From positions 1,488,001-1,552,000 of the forward strand of contig NZ_VIWU01000001.1 of assembly GCF_007994075.1 (NCBI RefSeq): DNA of 64,000 bases, read 5' to 3'. Both the position numbers and the translations under genes were made by a program. The stretch is from Pseudonocardia hierapolitana. Lineage in GTDB: Bacteria; Actinomycetota; Actinomycetes; Mycobacteriales; Pseudonocardiaceae. The notes under the pieces are model-generated. The model had not been told where the DNA came from. It saw only the letters and a list, made by a program, of their open reading frames with translations, and ran no database searches. Each line of letters opens with the position of its first letter. Within the stretch, counting starts at the first letter, position 1. Shown here in pieces: positions 26,306 to 34,922 of the stretch.

Positions 26306-26499
26306 GACGAGAACCTCGGGGGACGCAGGGAGAGGGCGGCGGGTCGTCAGGGACGACAGGCCGCGGCGCGCTGCGTGCAGTGGTCGACGTGACGCCGACG
26401 CGTGAGGATCACTTGTCGAGGCTAACTTCTCGACCCTCGCGAGACGAACCCGATGCGTCGAAGGCCTCAGCGACAACCGCGTCCCTGTAACCGACGTCA

Positions 26500-26545
26500 T
26501 GGACCACACAGTCCAATCTGCGGCTACCTTGGACTGGACAGTCCA
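26500..26545. promoter_or_regulatory. Paired 16-bp operators upstream of the SDR pseudogene
   Basis: TGGACCACACAGTCCA (26500-26515) and TGGACTGGACAGTCCA (26530-26545) are two variants of one palindrome with centres 30 bp apart. The second extends to an 18-bp perfect dyad (TTGGACTG-GA-CAGTCCAA). They end 23 bp before the SDR start and look like TetR- or MarR-type sites. No matching regulator gene is adjacent. Confidence 0.6.
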
Positions 26546-26567
26546 ACCGAGCAGGGAGGCAGCGGCC

Positions 26568-27340
26568 GTGAGCGGACGCTTGAAGGACAGGACGGCGCTG
26601 GTCACGGGTGCCACCAGCAACATCGGGGCGGCGATCGCGATCGCGTTCGGCGCGGAAGGCGCCCACGTCGCGGTGTCGGGCCGCAACGCCGCGCGGGGCC
26701 AGGAGGTCGTCGACGCGATCCGGAGGACGGGCGGGCGCGCCGACTTCGTCCGGGCCGACCTCGACGGCAGCGCCGCCCGCAGCCGGGCGCTCGCCGACGA
26801 GGCGACCCGGGTGCTCGGCGGGCGCATCGACATCCTCGTGAACAACGCCGGGATCTACCCGCCCACCACCACGCAGGCAACGGACGAGCCGACCTTCGAC
26901 CAGGTGTACGGGGTCAACGTGAAGGCGCCGCGTACTTCCTGACCGCCGCGGTCGCCCCCGCGATGGTCGCGGCAGGCAACGGCGTGATCATCAACCTCGG
27001 GTCGTGGATCGCCCGGCTCGGCATCCCGATCTCCGCGCTCTACAGCTCGACCAAGGGCGCGGTCGAGACGCTGACCCGGGCCTGGGCGGCCGAGTTCGGC
27101 CCGTCCGGAGTGCGCGTCAACGCGATCTCGCCGGGCGTCATCCGCTCGGCGGGCATCCCGGACGGCGCCGAGACCCCGGGCGAGACCCTGATGCACGGCA
27201 CCCCGGCGAACGCCGCCGGCACGCCCGACGCGATCGCGAAGGCGGCCGTCTACCTCGCCAGCGACGACGCCTCGTTCGTGCACGGCACGGTCATCGACGT
27301 CGACGGCGGTCGGACGAGCGTCGCCGTGGTCGCGGCCTGA
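26568..27340 (+). pseudogene. Short-chain dehydrogenase/reductase, broken by one frameshift
   Basis: The first part, from GTG 26568 (GGGAGG 8 nt upstream), reads GRLKDRTALVTGATSNIGAAIAIAFG and NNAGIYPPTTT, then VNVKAP, and stops at 26942. The second part resumes in another frame at about 26935 with YFLTAAVAPAM, INLGSWIARLG, the catalytic YSSTKGAVETL, AISPGV and VIDVDGGR, and ends at 27340. Reading needs removal of two bases (or gain of one) in the GC-rich junction near 26930. Everything else of a classical SDR (TGxxxGIG-type motif, NNAG, YxxxK) is intact. The break is therefore recent or a sequencing error. The upstream paired operators suggest it was inducible. Confidence 0.8.
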
Positions 27341-27524
27341 GCGGCCGCCCGGCCGTCCGCCTCCGCGCAGCACGGCCTCGAGCTGATCCAGCAGGGCGAG
27401 CGCCTCACCGTAGGAGAAGACGAGCAGGTGGGGCGCCGCCACGGCCACGCCGCGAGGGCGGCGAAGGTGGGCTGGGCCCGCAGCGCGGGGCCCCGCCCGA
27501 TCTTCCGATGATCACCTATGCAAC
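27341..27524. other. Intergenic stretch with no supported gene
   Basis: Between the SDR and the iron box. The minus strand shows a coding-like run (APHLLVFSYGEALALLDQLEAVL) near 27370-27440 that continues only after a frame change. It may be the tail of a decayed gene that I cannot identify. Confidence 0.3.
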
Positions 27525-27543
27525 TTAGGGTAGGCAACCAGCG
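27525..27543 (+). promoter_or_regulatory. Putative IdeR/DmdR iron box
   Basis: TTAGGGTAGGCAACCAGCG matches the left and central part of the actinobacterial iron-box consensus TTAGGTTAGGCTAACCTAA at 13-14 of 19 positions. It lies 17 bp upstream of the start of a siderophore-binding lipoprotein gene, the expected site for Fe(II)-dependent repression. Confidence 0.6.
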
Positions 27544-27560
27544 TATCCCCGGAGGTCACC

Positions 27561-28583
27561 GTGGTCCCGACGCTCCCCGCCGGCATCAGCCGTCGCAGGC
27601 TCCTCGCCGGCTCGGCCGCCCTCGGCGCGCTGCTCGGCCTTCCCGCCTGCGGCTCCGACGAGACGTCGGCCCCACGGCCCCCCGACCCGAGCTGGAGATT
27701 CATCGACGCGCGCGGGGTGAAGGTGCAGCTTCCCCGACGACCCGAGCGCGTGGTCGCGTACACGGGTGTGGCGGCCGTCCTCTGGGACTACGGCATCCGG
27801 CCCGTCGGGATCTTCGGGCCGCAGCGCCGCGAGGACGGCTCCCCGGACTCCACCGTCGGCGACATCGATCTGACCTCGGTCGGCTCCGCAGGTGAGGGCT
27901 ACGACAACCTCGACTTCGAGGCGCTGGCCGCCCTGCGCCCCGACCTGGTCGTCACGGGCATGACCAGCCGCGACGTCATGTGGGTGATCGGGGCCGACGC
28001 GATCGAGCGCGTCACCCGGATCGCGCCGCTGGCGGCTCTCGAAGGCTATGGCGTGCCCGCCGAGCAGATCGTCGCCGGCTACGAGCGGTTCGCCCGGCTG
28101 CTCGGCGCCGAGACCGCCACCCCGGAGCTGATGAACGCGCGGGTGCGGCTGAACCAGGCATCCACCGCGGCGCGGGCCGCCGTCGCGGCCAAGCCGAACC
28201 TGCGCGTCCTGGTGACCTACGCCGACTCCGAAGGCATCTCGATCGCCCGTCCGAGCCAGTTCCCCGACCTGCTCAGCTTCCGTGCGCTCGGGCTGGACCT
28301 GGTCGAGCCCGAGGGGGGCGAGCAGTACTACGAGACGCTGAGCTGGGAGCAGGCCGGGCGGTACCCGGCCGACCTCATCCTCCACGACACCCGCGCGTTC
28401 AGCCTCCAGCCCGACCAGCTCACCGCCTACCCCACGTGGGCCGCGCTGCCCGCGGTGCAGGCCGGGCAGGTGGGCAGGTGGAGCGCCGAGGCGCGCCTGA
28501 GCGCGCAGGGCTTCGCCGCCGTGCTCGAGGACCTCGCCGCCACCGTGACCGCCGCCCGCGACGACGTCGTCGGATCACCCTGA
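27561..28583 (+). CDS. Iron-siderophore ABC transporter substrate-binding lipoprotein
   Basis: 340 residues from GTG 27561 with GGAGG 5 nt upstream. The N-terminus has a twin-arginine-like signal (SRRRLLAGSAALGALLGLPAC) ending in a lipobox cysteine, so it is anchored outside the membrane. The body is a FepB/FecB-type binding fold (PERVVAYTGVAAVLWDYGIRPVGIFGP, LEALAALRPDLVV-type loop, YETLSWEQAGRYPADLILHD). An iron box lies directly upstream. No permease or ATPase genes are adjacent, so it must work with components encoded elsewhere. Confidence 0.88.
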   Translation: MVPTLPAGISRRRLLAGSAALGALLGLPACGSDETSAPRPPDPSWRFIDARGVKVQLPRRPERVVAYTGVAAVLWDYGIRPVGIFGPQRREDGSPDSTVGDIDLTSVGSAGEGYDNLDFEALAALRPDLVVTGMTSRDVMWVIGADAIERVTRIAPLAALEGYGVPAEQIVAGYERFARLLGAETATPELMNARVRLNQASTAARAAVAAKPNLRVLVTYADSEGISIARPSQFPDLLSFRALGLDLVEPEGGEQYYETLSWEQAGRYPADLILHDTRAFSLQPDQLTAYPTWAALPAVQAGQVGRWSAEARLSAQGFAAVLEDLAATVTAARDDVVGSP

Positions 28584-28600
28584 CCGTCCGATCAGCCGGA

Positions 28601-30469
28601 TCAGGACCGGTCGGGCGCGGGCGACCGGGGCGAATCGTGCCGCTGCTCCGGGATGCCGACCTCCTGGAGGACCACGCAACCCTCGTGCGCCTCGGCATCG
28701 GCGGCCGACTCGATCCCCAGGTGCGAGAAGCAGGTCGCGAACCCGGTCTGTTCGGAGTCGCCGAACAGCACGGCCGCGGCGGTGGCCCGGCACAGCACCA
28801 GCAGGACCTCCGCCAGCATGGCGGCACCGGCCCCGTCGACGAGGACGACGTCGAAGTCGGCCTCCGCCAGCGCCGGGTGCACCCGCGACCGGGCGAGGCT
28901 CGTCACGACCACGCGCGCCTGCCCGACGATCTCCGCCTCGGCATCGGCGCGCAGCGCCTGTGCCCGCTCGGCGAGCTCGCGCTCCCGGTTGTCGAGGGCC
29001 TGTCGCCGCGCCCCCGACGCGTCCCGCCAGGCGGTGAGCTCGCGCAACCGCGCCTGGCGGGAGACCAGCTTGCGGGCGACGAGCTGCCGGTCGTCCTCGG
29101 TGGGCGGCCCCCACGCCTCCGCTTCCTCGACCGCACGCCGGAGCCCGATCAGCAGCTCCCGCGCACGCCGGTACGCCTCGTCGGCGCCGCTCACAGCCCG
29201 CTCGGCGGCCGCGGCTCGCCGGTCGGCCGCGTCGACCTCGGCCCAGCTGTGCTCGCCGATCGCCGCCCGCGCCCGCAACTGGACGTCCAGCCAGCGCCGT
29301 CGCCCCTCCGCGACCACCGAGGTGAAGCGGCGCAGCTCCGCGTCGGCGGCCTCGACCTGGCGACGGTGCTGACGCCGCTCGCGCCAACCGCCGGACCGCG
29401 CCTCCTCGTCGAGCGCGACGCGGCCGTCCCGCAGCGCGCGCTGCCGCTGCTCCAGCGCGGCGAGGCCCTCGATCGCGAGCCGCTCGTTCTCGAGCGCCTC
29501 ACGCAGGGGACCGAGCGCGGCTTGCGCGTCCACCGCCTCCCGCAGCTCGGTGGCGGCATCGACCACGGCCCGGCGCGCCCTGTCGGCCGCCGCCTCCGCC
29601 TCCTGCAGTCGCGGACGCAGCTCGTCGAGGTCACGCTCCGCGTCCAACCGGGCCGCGGCGGCGCGGTAGGTCACCGTGTCGTAGTCGCCCAGCTCCGCGC
29701 GGAGGCGCTCGATCTCGGCGTCGATCACCGCGATCTCGGCCAGCTCGGCGGCGACCACCGCCCGCTGCTCGTCGACCTCGCGCGACGCATCGGCGGCGAG
29801 CTCCTCCGACTCGTCCCCGACCCGGACCGCGACCCCGGCCTCCGGCGCCATCCGGCGGACGAGGGTGTCCATCGCCTCGTCGACCGCAGTGTCCGACGGC
29901 GCGACCAGCAGCACCCGCTTGCCCTCGCCCAGCAGCGCCTCGATCGCGCGGGTCAGCACGTCCGTCGAGCCGGAGCCCGGCGGGGCCCAGACCGCGCGCA
30001 GGCCCGGGCTGAGACACGCCCGCAACGCCTCGACCTGGGCCCCGGCCAGCCCGTCCGCCTCCGCCCCCGACGTCGGCGGCCCGGCGAGCCGCCGTTCCAC
30101 CAGCGCCTGCGCCAGTGGAGCCGGGCCCGCGGCGCGCAGGCCGTCGAGAAGACCGTCCAGCGCAGGCGCCCGACGGACCCACACGTGCCGGTCGTGCTCC
30201 GGCAGGTCGGGCGGCGGGCGCAGCACGAGCAGTCCGTCCTCGTCGCGCAGCTCCTCGATCGGGTGGCGCTGCTCGCGATCCGGCCCCTTCTCCCCGGCGA
30301 GGCACGGGTCGCAGACGTCAACGTTCCGGTCGCGCCGGGCGAGCGCGAGCAGGCCGTCCTCGCGGGGCTCCGCCACGCCGAGGTCCACCCACCCCGCCGC
30401 CGGGCAGCCCTCCTCGGCGCCCCACTGCTCGACGTCCGCGATGACGTCCGCCGACCAGTTGGCGCTCAT
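28601..30469 (-). CDS. Degenerate SF1 (UPF1-like) helicase-related protein
   Basis: 622 residues from ATG 30469. The first RecA-like domain is split by a long coiled coil (about 215-500) exactly as in AAA_11/AAA_12-type helicases, but its catalytic motifs are damaged. Walker A reads APPGSGST (about 162-169) with S for the essential K, and the DEAS box is VDGAG (about 545). The motif III position is VLFGDSEQTG. The protein ends 45 residues later with no second RecA domain. VLLVAPSDTAVDEAMDTL confirms ancestry. It is probably a structural or sensor protein without helicase activity. VCDPC near residue 55 may be a small metal site. Confidence 0.75.
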   Translation of the reverse strand: MSANWSADVIADVEQWGAEEGCPAAGWVDLGVAEPREDGLLALARRDRNVDVCDPCLAGEKGPDREQRHPIEELRDEDGLLVLRPPPDLPEHDRHVWVRRAPALDGLLDGLRAAGPAPLAQALVERRLAGPPTSGAEADGLAGAQVEALRACLSPGLRAVWAPPGSGSTDVLTRAIEALLGEGKRVLLVAPSDTAVDEAMDTLVRRMAPEAGVAVRVGDESEELAADASREVDEQRAVVAAELAEIAVIDAEIERLRAELGDYDTVTYRAAAARLDAERDLDELRPRLQEAEAAADRARRAVVDAATELREAVDAQAALGPLREALENERLAIEGLAALEQRQRALRDGRVALDEEARSGGWRERRQHRRQVEAADAELRRFTSVVAEGRRRWLDVQLRARAAIGEHSWAEVDAADRRAAAAERAVSGADEAYRRARELLIGLRRAVEEAEAWGPPTEDDRQLVARKLVSRQARLRELTAWRDASGARRQALDNRERELAERAQALRADAEAEIVGQARVVVTSLARSRVHPALAEADFDVVLVDGAGAAMLAEVLLVLCRATAAAVLFGDSEQTGFATCFSHLGIESAADAEAHEGCVVLQEVGIPEQRHDSPRSPAPDRS

Positions 30470-30602
30470 GAGTCCCCCACTCGGTCCCCCCGATCGATTG
30501 AACCATCGCCGACCGGTCACGGAGAGCGATTCGGGCGGCACCGAGCCTGATACGTGATCGGGTGCGGCCTTGGCCACACCTGTGTGAGGGGGACGGTGGT
30601 GC

Positions 30603-31313
30603 TCAGCCCGCAGCGGGTTCGGCGGCCCGGCCCCGGGCCCGGGTCCACGGCCAGGTCAGCAGCGCCCAGCCGGCCAGCCCGACGGCGAGCTCCACGCCCA
30701 GGTACCAGGGCCAGTCACCCATGAGATCCAGCAACGAGGGGTTGTCCGGCTTGCGGCTCACGAACAGGTAGTTGGTGCCTGCCACCGCGTTGAAGCCCAC
30801 CATCACCAGACCCCACCCGACGGTGACCACCGCCGCGAAGGTGAAACCGCCCCAGCTCGGACGCATCCCCACCCACCAGGTCAGGTAGACCGTGGCCCAT
30901 AGGACCAACAGGTGCTGGCCCCAGAAGCTGACGAAGTCGATGCCGGGGAACTCCGGCGCGTCCAACGCCGGCGTGAGCAACGCCTGCGGAACCAGGGTGA
31001 GCCCCCAGTAGTAGGTCAACACGTAGGCCCACTGCCACCGCGACCACAACGCGACCGCGGCCGCAATCCACGCCAGATCGGAGACCTGGAACGGCAGCGA
31101 ATGCTCGATGTCGAAACGCGCCGGCGACAGGTCGTAGACCAGGATCGGAACGTGGAACGCGACCAGCACCGCGGCAAACACGCGCCCCACGTTCCGGTCG
31201 GCCCCGGTGTCGCGGTACCTGCGTCCGGACCAGGCGAGCACCCCGACACCCGCGGCCAACAGGATCAGGACCACCCAGTGCGAGGCGCCGTAGGCAGCGA
31301 ACGAGCGCTCCAC
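30603..31313 (-). CDS. TIGR02206 family (YwaF-like) integral membrane protein
   Basis: 236 residues with six hydrophobic helices. MERSFAAYGASHWVVLILL, HSLPFQVSDLAWIAAAVAL, LTYYWGLTLVPQALLTPAL, FVSFWGQHLLVLWATVYLTW and NYLFVSRKPDNPSLLDLMGDWPWYLGVEL are characteristic of the family, whose function is unknown. The start is ATG 31313. No operon partner is obvious; the DUF2695 gene upstream is 37 bp away on the same strand. Confidence 0.85.
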   Translation of the reverse strand: MERSFAAYGASHWVVLILLAAGVGVLAWSGRRYRDTGADRNVGRVFAAVLVAFHVPILVYDLSPARFDIEHSLPFQVSDLAWIAAAVALWSRWQWAYVLTYYWGLTLVPQALLTPALDAPEFPGIDFVSFWGQHLLVLWATVYLTWWVGMRPSWGGFTFAAVVTVGWGLVMVGFNAVAGTNYLFVSRKPDNPSLLDLMGDWPWYLGVELAVGLAGWALLTWPWTRARGRAAEPAAG

Positions 31314-31350
31314 CGCTTCACAGTAGGCGCGCCGGCGCGTCCGGCGCGCG

Positions 31351-31653
31351 CTAAGCCCCGTCGACGTCGAAGCTCCGGTCGAAATCGCCGCCGAAGACGT
31401 TGAGGACGACCTCGCAGTCGCAGTAGCCGCCGTTCTCCTCCAGCTCGCGCCGCAACCGCGGCCAGTCGACCCCGGCCCGTTGCGCCCATTCCCGCGCGGC
31501 GCGCAGCGTGCCGTCGCACGAGCGCCGCCGCTGCTGGACCGCGTCGGCGAGCGCCGCCTGCTGTTCCAGCGGGAGGCCCAGGTCGGGCTGATCGGCGAGG
31601 TCGGCCAGGTCGTCGTGGTCGTACCGGGGCAGGTCGTCGAAGAAGTTCGTCAT
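31351..31653 (-). CDS. DUF2695 family protein
   Basis: 100 residues from ATG 31653 (MTNFFDDLP). The C-terminal ELEENGGYCDCEVVLNVF contains the conserved G-x-C-D-C-E block of DUF2695. The N-terminal half is Asp-rich and the middle is Arg/Ala-rich helix. The family is small and uncharacterised; the cysteine pair may bind metal. Probably co-transcribed with the TIGR02206 gene. Confidence 0.75.
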   Translation of the reverse strand: MTNFFDDLPRYDHDDLADLADQPDLGLPLEQQAALADAVQQRRRSCDGTLRAAREWAQRAGVDWPRLRRELEENGGYCDCEVVLNVFGGDFDRSFDVDGA

Positions 31654-31849
31654 GGCGCCGACGGTGCCCGCGTGCACCGACGGTGCCGGACGGCTCGGCC
31701 GGAGTTGTCCACAAGTCGGGCGACGACCGGGAGATCACACACCGTGATGGAGGTGAACCTGGGATCGGACCGTTAGCGACTGAACCTTCCCAAGCCGGGA
31801 CAACCTCCGCGAGTATCCGCGGCAACGGTCCGCGTGGAAGGACGAGATT

Positions 31850-32905
31850 ATGGGACGACAAGGACGTCGTGCACTGCTCGCCGTGCTCGCACTCGCCGGG
31901 GTGGTCACCCTGGCCGCGTGCGGCGCGCGGGGAGCAGGCGCCGCCGGCGGCGACGCGGCAGGCGGCGAGACCTTCACGATCAAGTTCTCGCACGTCGTGA
32001 CCCCGGCCACACCGAAGGGCCAGGCCGCGGACAAGTTCAAGGAGGTCGTCGAACAGCGCTCCGGCGGCCGCATCACGGTCGAGGTCTACCCGAACTCCGA
32101 GCTTTACGGCGACAAGGACGAGCTGCAGGCCCTCCAGTCGAACAGCGTTCAGATGCTGGCGCCCGCCAGCGCCAAGTTCACGACGATCGCGCCCGCTCTG
32201 CAGGTGCTCGACCTGCCGTTCCTGTTCGACAGCGTCGACGACATCCCGGCCGTCGTGTCGCCGGACTCCCCGGCGGGCCGGGCGATCTACGAGAACGAGG
32301 CGCTCGCGAGCAACAACATCAAGGTGATCGGTCTCTGGGACAACGGCCTCAAGCAGCTCTCGTCGAACACCGAGATGCGCACGCCCGAGTCGCTGGCCGG
32401 GCTGAGCTTCCGCATCCAGCCGTCCGACGTGCTGCGCAGCCAGTTCGAGAACTGGGGCGCAAGCTCGACCCCGATGGCGTTCTCCGAGGTGTACAACGCG
32501 CTCCAGCAGGGCGTGGTCAACGGCCAGGAGAACCCGTACTCGAACATCGAGTCGCAGAACATGCACACGGTGCAGAGCCACATCACCGAGTCGAACCACG
32601 GCTACATCGGGTACGTCCTGGTGATCAACAACCAGTTCCTCGAGAGCCTCCCCGCCGACCTGCAGACGATCGTCCAGGAGTCGGCGGACGAGGCGAGCAC
32701 CTACAACCGCGAGGTCGCCGCGAAGCTGAACGAGGAGGCCAAGGCCACCATCCAGCAAGCGGGCACGACGCAGATCCTCGAACTGACCCCCGAGGAGCGC
32801 AAGGCGTTCAAGGACCGCGTGGTGCCGTCGGTGTGGCAGCAGTACGCCGACGTCATCGGGCCGGACCTCGTCAACGACCTGCTCGCCCAGCAGAACGCCC
32901 AGTAG
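31850..32905 (+). CDS. dctP: TRAP transporter substrate-binding protein (DctP family)
   Basis: 351 residues. The lipoprotein signal ends LAGVVTLAACGARG. The DctP fold follows: FTIKFSHVVTPATPKGQAADKFKEVVEQRSGGRITVEVYPNSELYGD, then LSFRIQPSDVLRSQFENWGASSTPMAFSEVYNALQQGVVNGQENPYSNI, which contains the conserved arginine (in FRIQ) that salt-bridges the substrate carboxylate, and SNHGYIGYVLVINNQF. Ligand is an organic acid by family; which one is unknown. It is first of a three-gene operon and is followed by a strong hairpin that probably raises its expression over the membrane subunits. Confidence 0.92.
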   Translation: MGRQGRRALLAVLALAGVVTLAACGARGAGAAGGDAAGGETFTIKFSHVVTPATPKGQAADKFKEVVEQRSGGRITVEVYPNSELYGDKDELQALQSNSVQMLAPASAKFTTIAPALQVLDLPFLFDSVDDIPAVVSPDSPAGRAIYENEALASNNIKVIGLWDNGLKQLSSNTEMRTPESLAGLSFRIQPSDVLRSQFENWGASSTPMAFSEVYNALQQGVVNGQENPYSNIESQNMHTVQSHITESNHGYIGYVLVINNQFLESLPADLQTIVQESADEASTYNREVAAKLNEEAKATIQQAGTTQILELTPEERKAFKDRVVPSVWQQYADVIGPDLVNDLLAQQNAQ

Positions 32906-32917
32906 CACCCGCCACGG

Positions 32918-32948
32918 GACGGGGATGGCCGAGAAGGCCATCCCCGTC
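32918..32948 (+). promoter_or_regulatory. Intercistronic hairpin between dctP and dctQ
   Basis: A perfect 13-bp stem (32918-32930 with 32936-32948) and a 5-nt GAGAA loop follow the dctP stop by 12 nt. It likely protects the dctP 3' end or partly terminates, giving more binding protein than permease. It contains the in-frame ATG 32925, which argues against that codon as the dctQ start. Confidence 0.75.
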
Positions 32949-32966
32949 CCCCGTATGGAGGTCAGC

Positions 32967-33560
32967 TTGCAGCGCTTCGACCGGGTGCTGACCCTGATCG
33001 AGAACGTACTGGCTGCGTCGACCCTCGGCCTGGCGGCGGTCATCGCCGTCGTCGCGGTCGTGCTCCGCTACGTCTTCGGGATCTTCCTCTTCTGGTCGGA
33101 GGAGGCGATCATCTACTTGATCATCTACTCGACGTTCCTCGGCGCCGTCATCACGCTGCGCCACAACGAGCACGTCAACGTCGACATCTTCGGGGCGTTC
33201 CTGAAGGCACGCGGCAGGCGTGCGCTCGCCGTGCTCGCCGCCTCCCTCACCGTCCTCTATCTCGTGTGCATCGGCTACTTCGCATGGCTGCTGCTGTTCG
33301 AGCCGTTCTCCACCTCGACGATCACCCCGTCGCTCAAGCTGCCGCTGTGGGTCGTCGAGGCTGCGGTCCCCATCGGCTTGACGCTGATGCTCCTGCGCGC
33401 GCTGGAGATGCTCGTGCGGAACGCCCGCGGTGAGGACGCCTTCGCCGAGGCGAAGCGCTCGATCCTCGAGGTCGAAGCGGAAGCAACGGGCCTCGACGTA
33501 CGTGAGGTCGAGCGGACCCGCCGCGAGCTCGGCGACGACCCCGAGGAGAACGATCGGTGA
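32967..33560 (+). CDS. dctQ: TRAP transporter small permease (DctQ family)
   Basis: 197 residues if TTG 32967 is the start, chosen because GGAGG lies exactly 5 nt upstream (32957-32961). ATG 32955 overlaps that ribosome site and ATG 32925 is buried in the hairpin. Four membrane helices are evident (LIENVLAASTLGLAAVIAVVAVVLRY, AIIYLIIYSTFLGAVITL, ALAVLAASLTVLYLVCIGYFAWLLLF, VVEAAVPIGLTLMLLRALEMLV). FWSEEAIIYL and RHNEHVNVDIF are DctQ hallmarks. A charged tail follows. The stop overlaps the dctM start (GTGA). Confidence 0.88.
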   Translation: MQRFDRVLTLIENVLAASTLGLAAVIAVVAVVLRYVFGIFLFWSEEAIIYLIIYSTFLGAVITLRHNEHVNVDIFGAFLKARGRRALAVLAASLTVLYLVCIGYFAWLLLFEPFSTSTITPSLKLPLWVVEAAVPIGLTLMLLRALEMLVRNARGEDAFAEAKRSILEVEAEATGLDVREVERTRRELGDDPEENDR

Positions 33561-34846
33561 CCGAGGCCTCGATCGCGCTGGTCATCACCCTCTTCGCGCT
33601 GCTGTTCTCCTCCACCCCGATCGCGGTGGCGCTGGGGCTGACCTCGTTCGCCTACTTCTTCTACTACACGACGATCCCGCTCACCCAGGTGCCGGAACGC
33701 CTGTTCAACTCCCTGAACACGTTCCCGCTGATGGCGATCCCGTTCTTCGTGCTCGCGGCGAGCATCATGAGCCGCGGCGGGATCAGCAGACGCCTCATCG
33801 CCGCGTGCAACGCGGTGGTCGGCCAGTTCCGCGGCGGCCTGGCGATGACCGGTGTGCTCGCGTGCATGTTCTTCGCCGCGATCTCCGGGTCCAGCCCGGC
33901 CACCGTCGTCGCCGTCGGCACCCTCATCATCCCGGCGATGATCGCGAGCGGCTACCCCAGGCGCTTCTCCACCGGCCTGATCGCGACGTCCGGGTCGCTC
34001 GGCATCCTCATCCCCCCGTCGATCCCGATGATCGTCTACGGGATCGCGACGGAGGAGTCGATCGGCGACCTCTTCGTCGCCGGCGTCCTCCCCGGTCTCC
34101 TCGCCGGCTTCATGCTGCTCGGCCTGGTGTTCCTGGTCTCCCACCGCCGCGGCTACGGCACCGGCGACCACGCGATCGAGATGTCGACGGCCGAGAAGGT
34201 CCGTGCCCTCCGGGACGCGGTGCTGAGCCTCGCCCTCCCCGCGCTCGTCCTCGGCGGCATCTACGGCGGTGTGTTCACCCCGACCGAGGCGGCCGCCATG
34301 GCCGTGTTCTACGCGCTCATCGTGTCCGTCTTCATCTACAAGGAGCTGGATCTCAAGGACCTCGGCGGGATCCTGCTCTCGTCCTCCCGCACCTCCGCGA
34401 TGATCATGTTCATCATCGCGAACGGGATCCTGTTCTCGTTCGTGCTCACCTCGGAACGGATCCCCGGTGAGATCACCGAACTGCTCCTGAGCTACGAGCT
34501 GAACACGTTCACGTTCCTGCTCCTCGTCAACATCATCCTGCTGGTGGCCGGCTGCTTCATGGAGACGTCCAGCGCGATCCTCATCCTCGCGCCGATCCTG
34601 CTGCCGATCGCGCTCGAGCTCGGGGTCAACCCGATCCACCTCGGGATCATCATGGTGATGAACCTGGAGATCGGCATGGTCACCCCGCCGCTGGGCCTGA
34701 ACCTGTTCGTGGCGAGCGGCATGTCGGGGATGAGCGTGCTGCAGGTCGCGCGGGCGGCGATACCCACGGCCTTGGTCCTGCTGGCCGCGCTGTTCCTGGT
34801 GACCTACGTCCCGGCGATCTCGCTCGTACTGCTCGGGGGCGGGTAG
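33557..34846 (+). CDS. dctM: TRAP transporter large permease (DctM family)
   Basis: 429 residues from GTG 33557, overlapping the dctQ stop. About twelve hydrophobic helices with DctM motifs: NTFPLMAIPFFVLAASIMSRGGIS, FFAAISGSSPATVVAVGTLIIP, SGSLGILIPPSIPMIVYG, GGIYGGVFTPTEAAAMAV and MVTPPLGLNLFVASGMS. It forms the Na+-coupled elevator transporter with DctQ and receives ligand from the DctP protein encoded two genes upstream. The operon is complete. Confidence 0.92.
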   Translation: MTEASIALVITLFALLFSSTPIAVALGLTSFAYFFYYTTIPLTQVPERLFNSLNTFPLMAIPFFVLAASIMSRGGISRRLIAACNAVVGQFRGGLAMTGVLACMFFAAISGSSPATVVAVGTLIIPAMIASGYPRRFSTGLIATSGSLGILIPPSIPMIVYGIATEESIGDLFVAGVLPGLLAGFMLLGLVFLVSHRRGYGTGDHAIEMSTAEKVRALRDAVLSLALPALVLGGIYGGVFTPTEAAAMAVFYALIVSVFIYKELDLKDLGGILLSSSRTSAMIMFIIANGILFSFVLTSERIPGEITELLLSYELNTFTFLLLVNIILLVAGCFMETSSAILILAPILLPIALELGVNPIHLGIIMVMNLEIGMVTPPLGLNLFVASGMSGMSVLQVARAAIPTALVLLAALFLVTYVPAISLVLLGGG

Positions 34847-34922
34847 CGCGATGGCTCCGGGCTGCAGATCGGCGACCCGCCCGCGATCTGCCTGCACGGT
34901 GGTTCTGCGGAACACTGCCCCG

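Noticed and set aside
32925..32966. ATG 32925 or 32955 as the dctQ start
   Set aside because: 32925 lies inside a perfect 13-bp hairpin and 32955 overlaps the GGAGG that fits TTG 32967.
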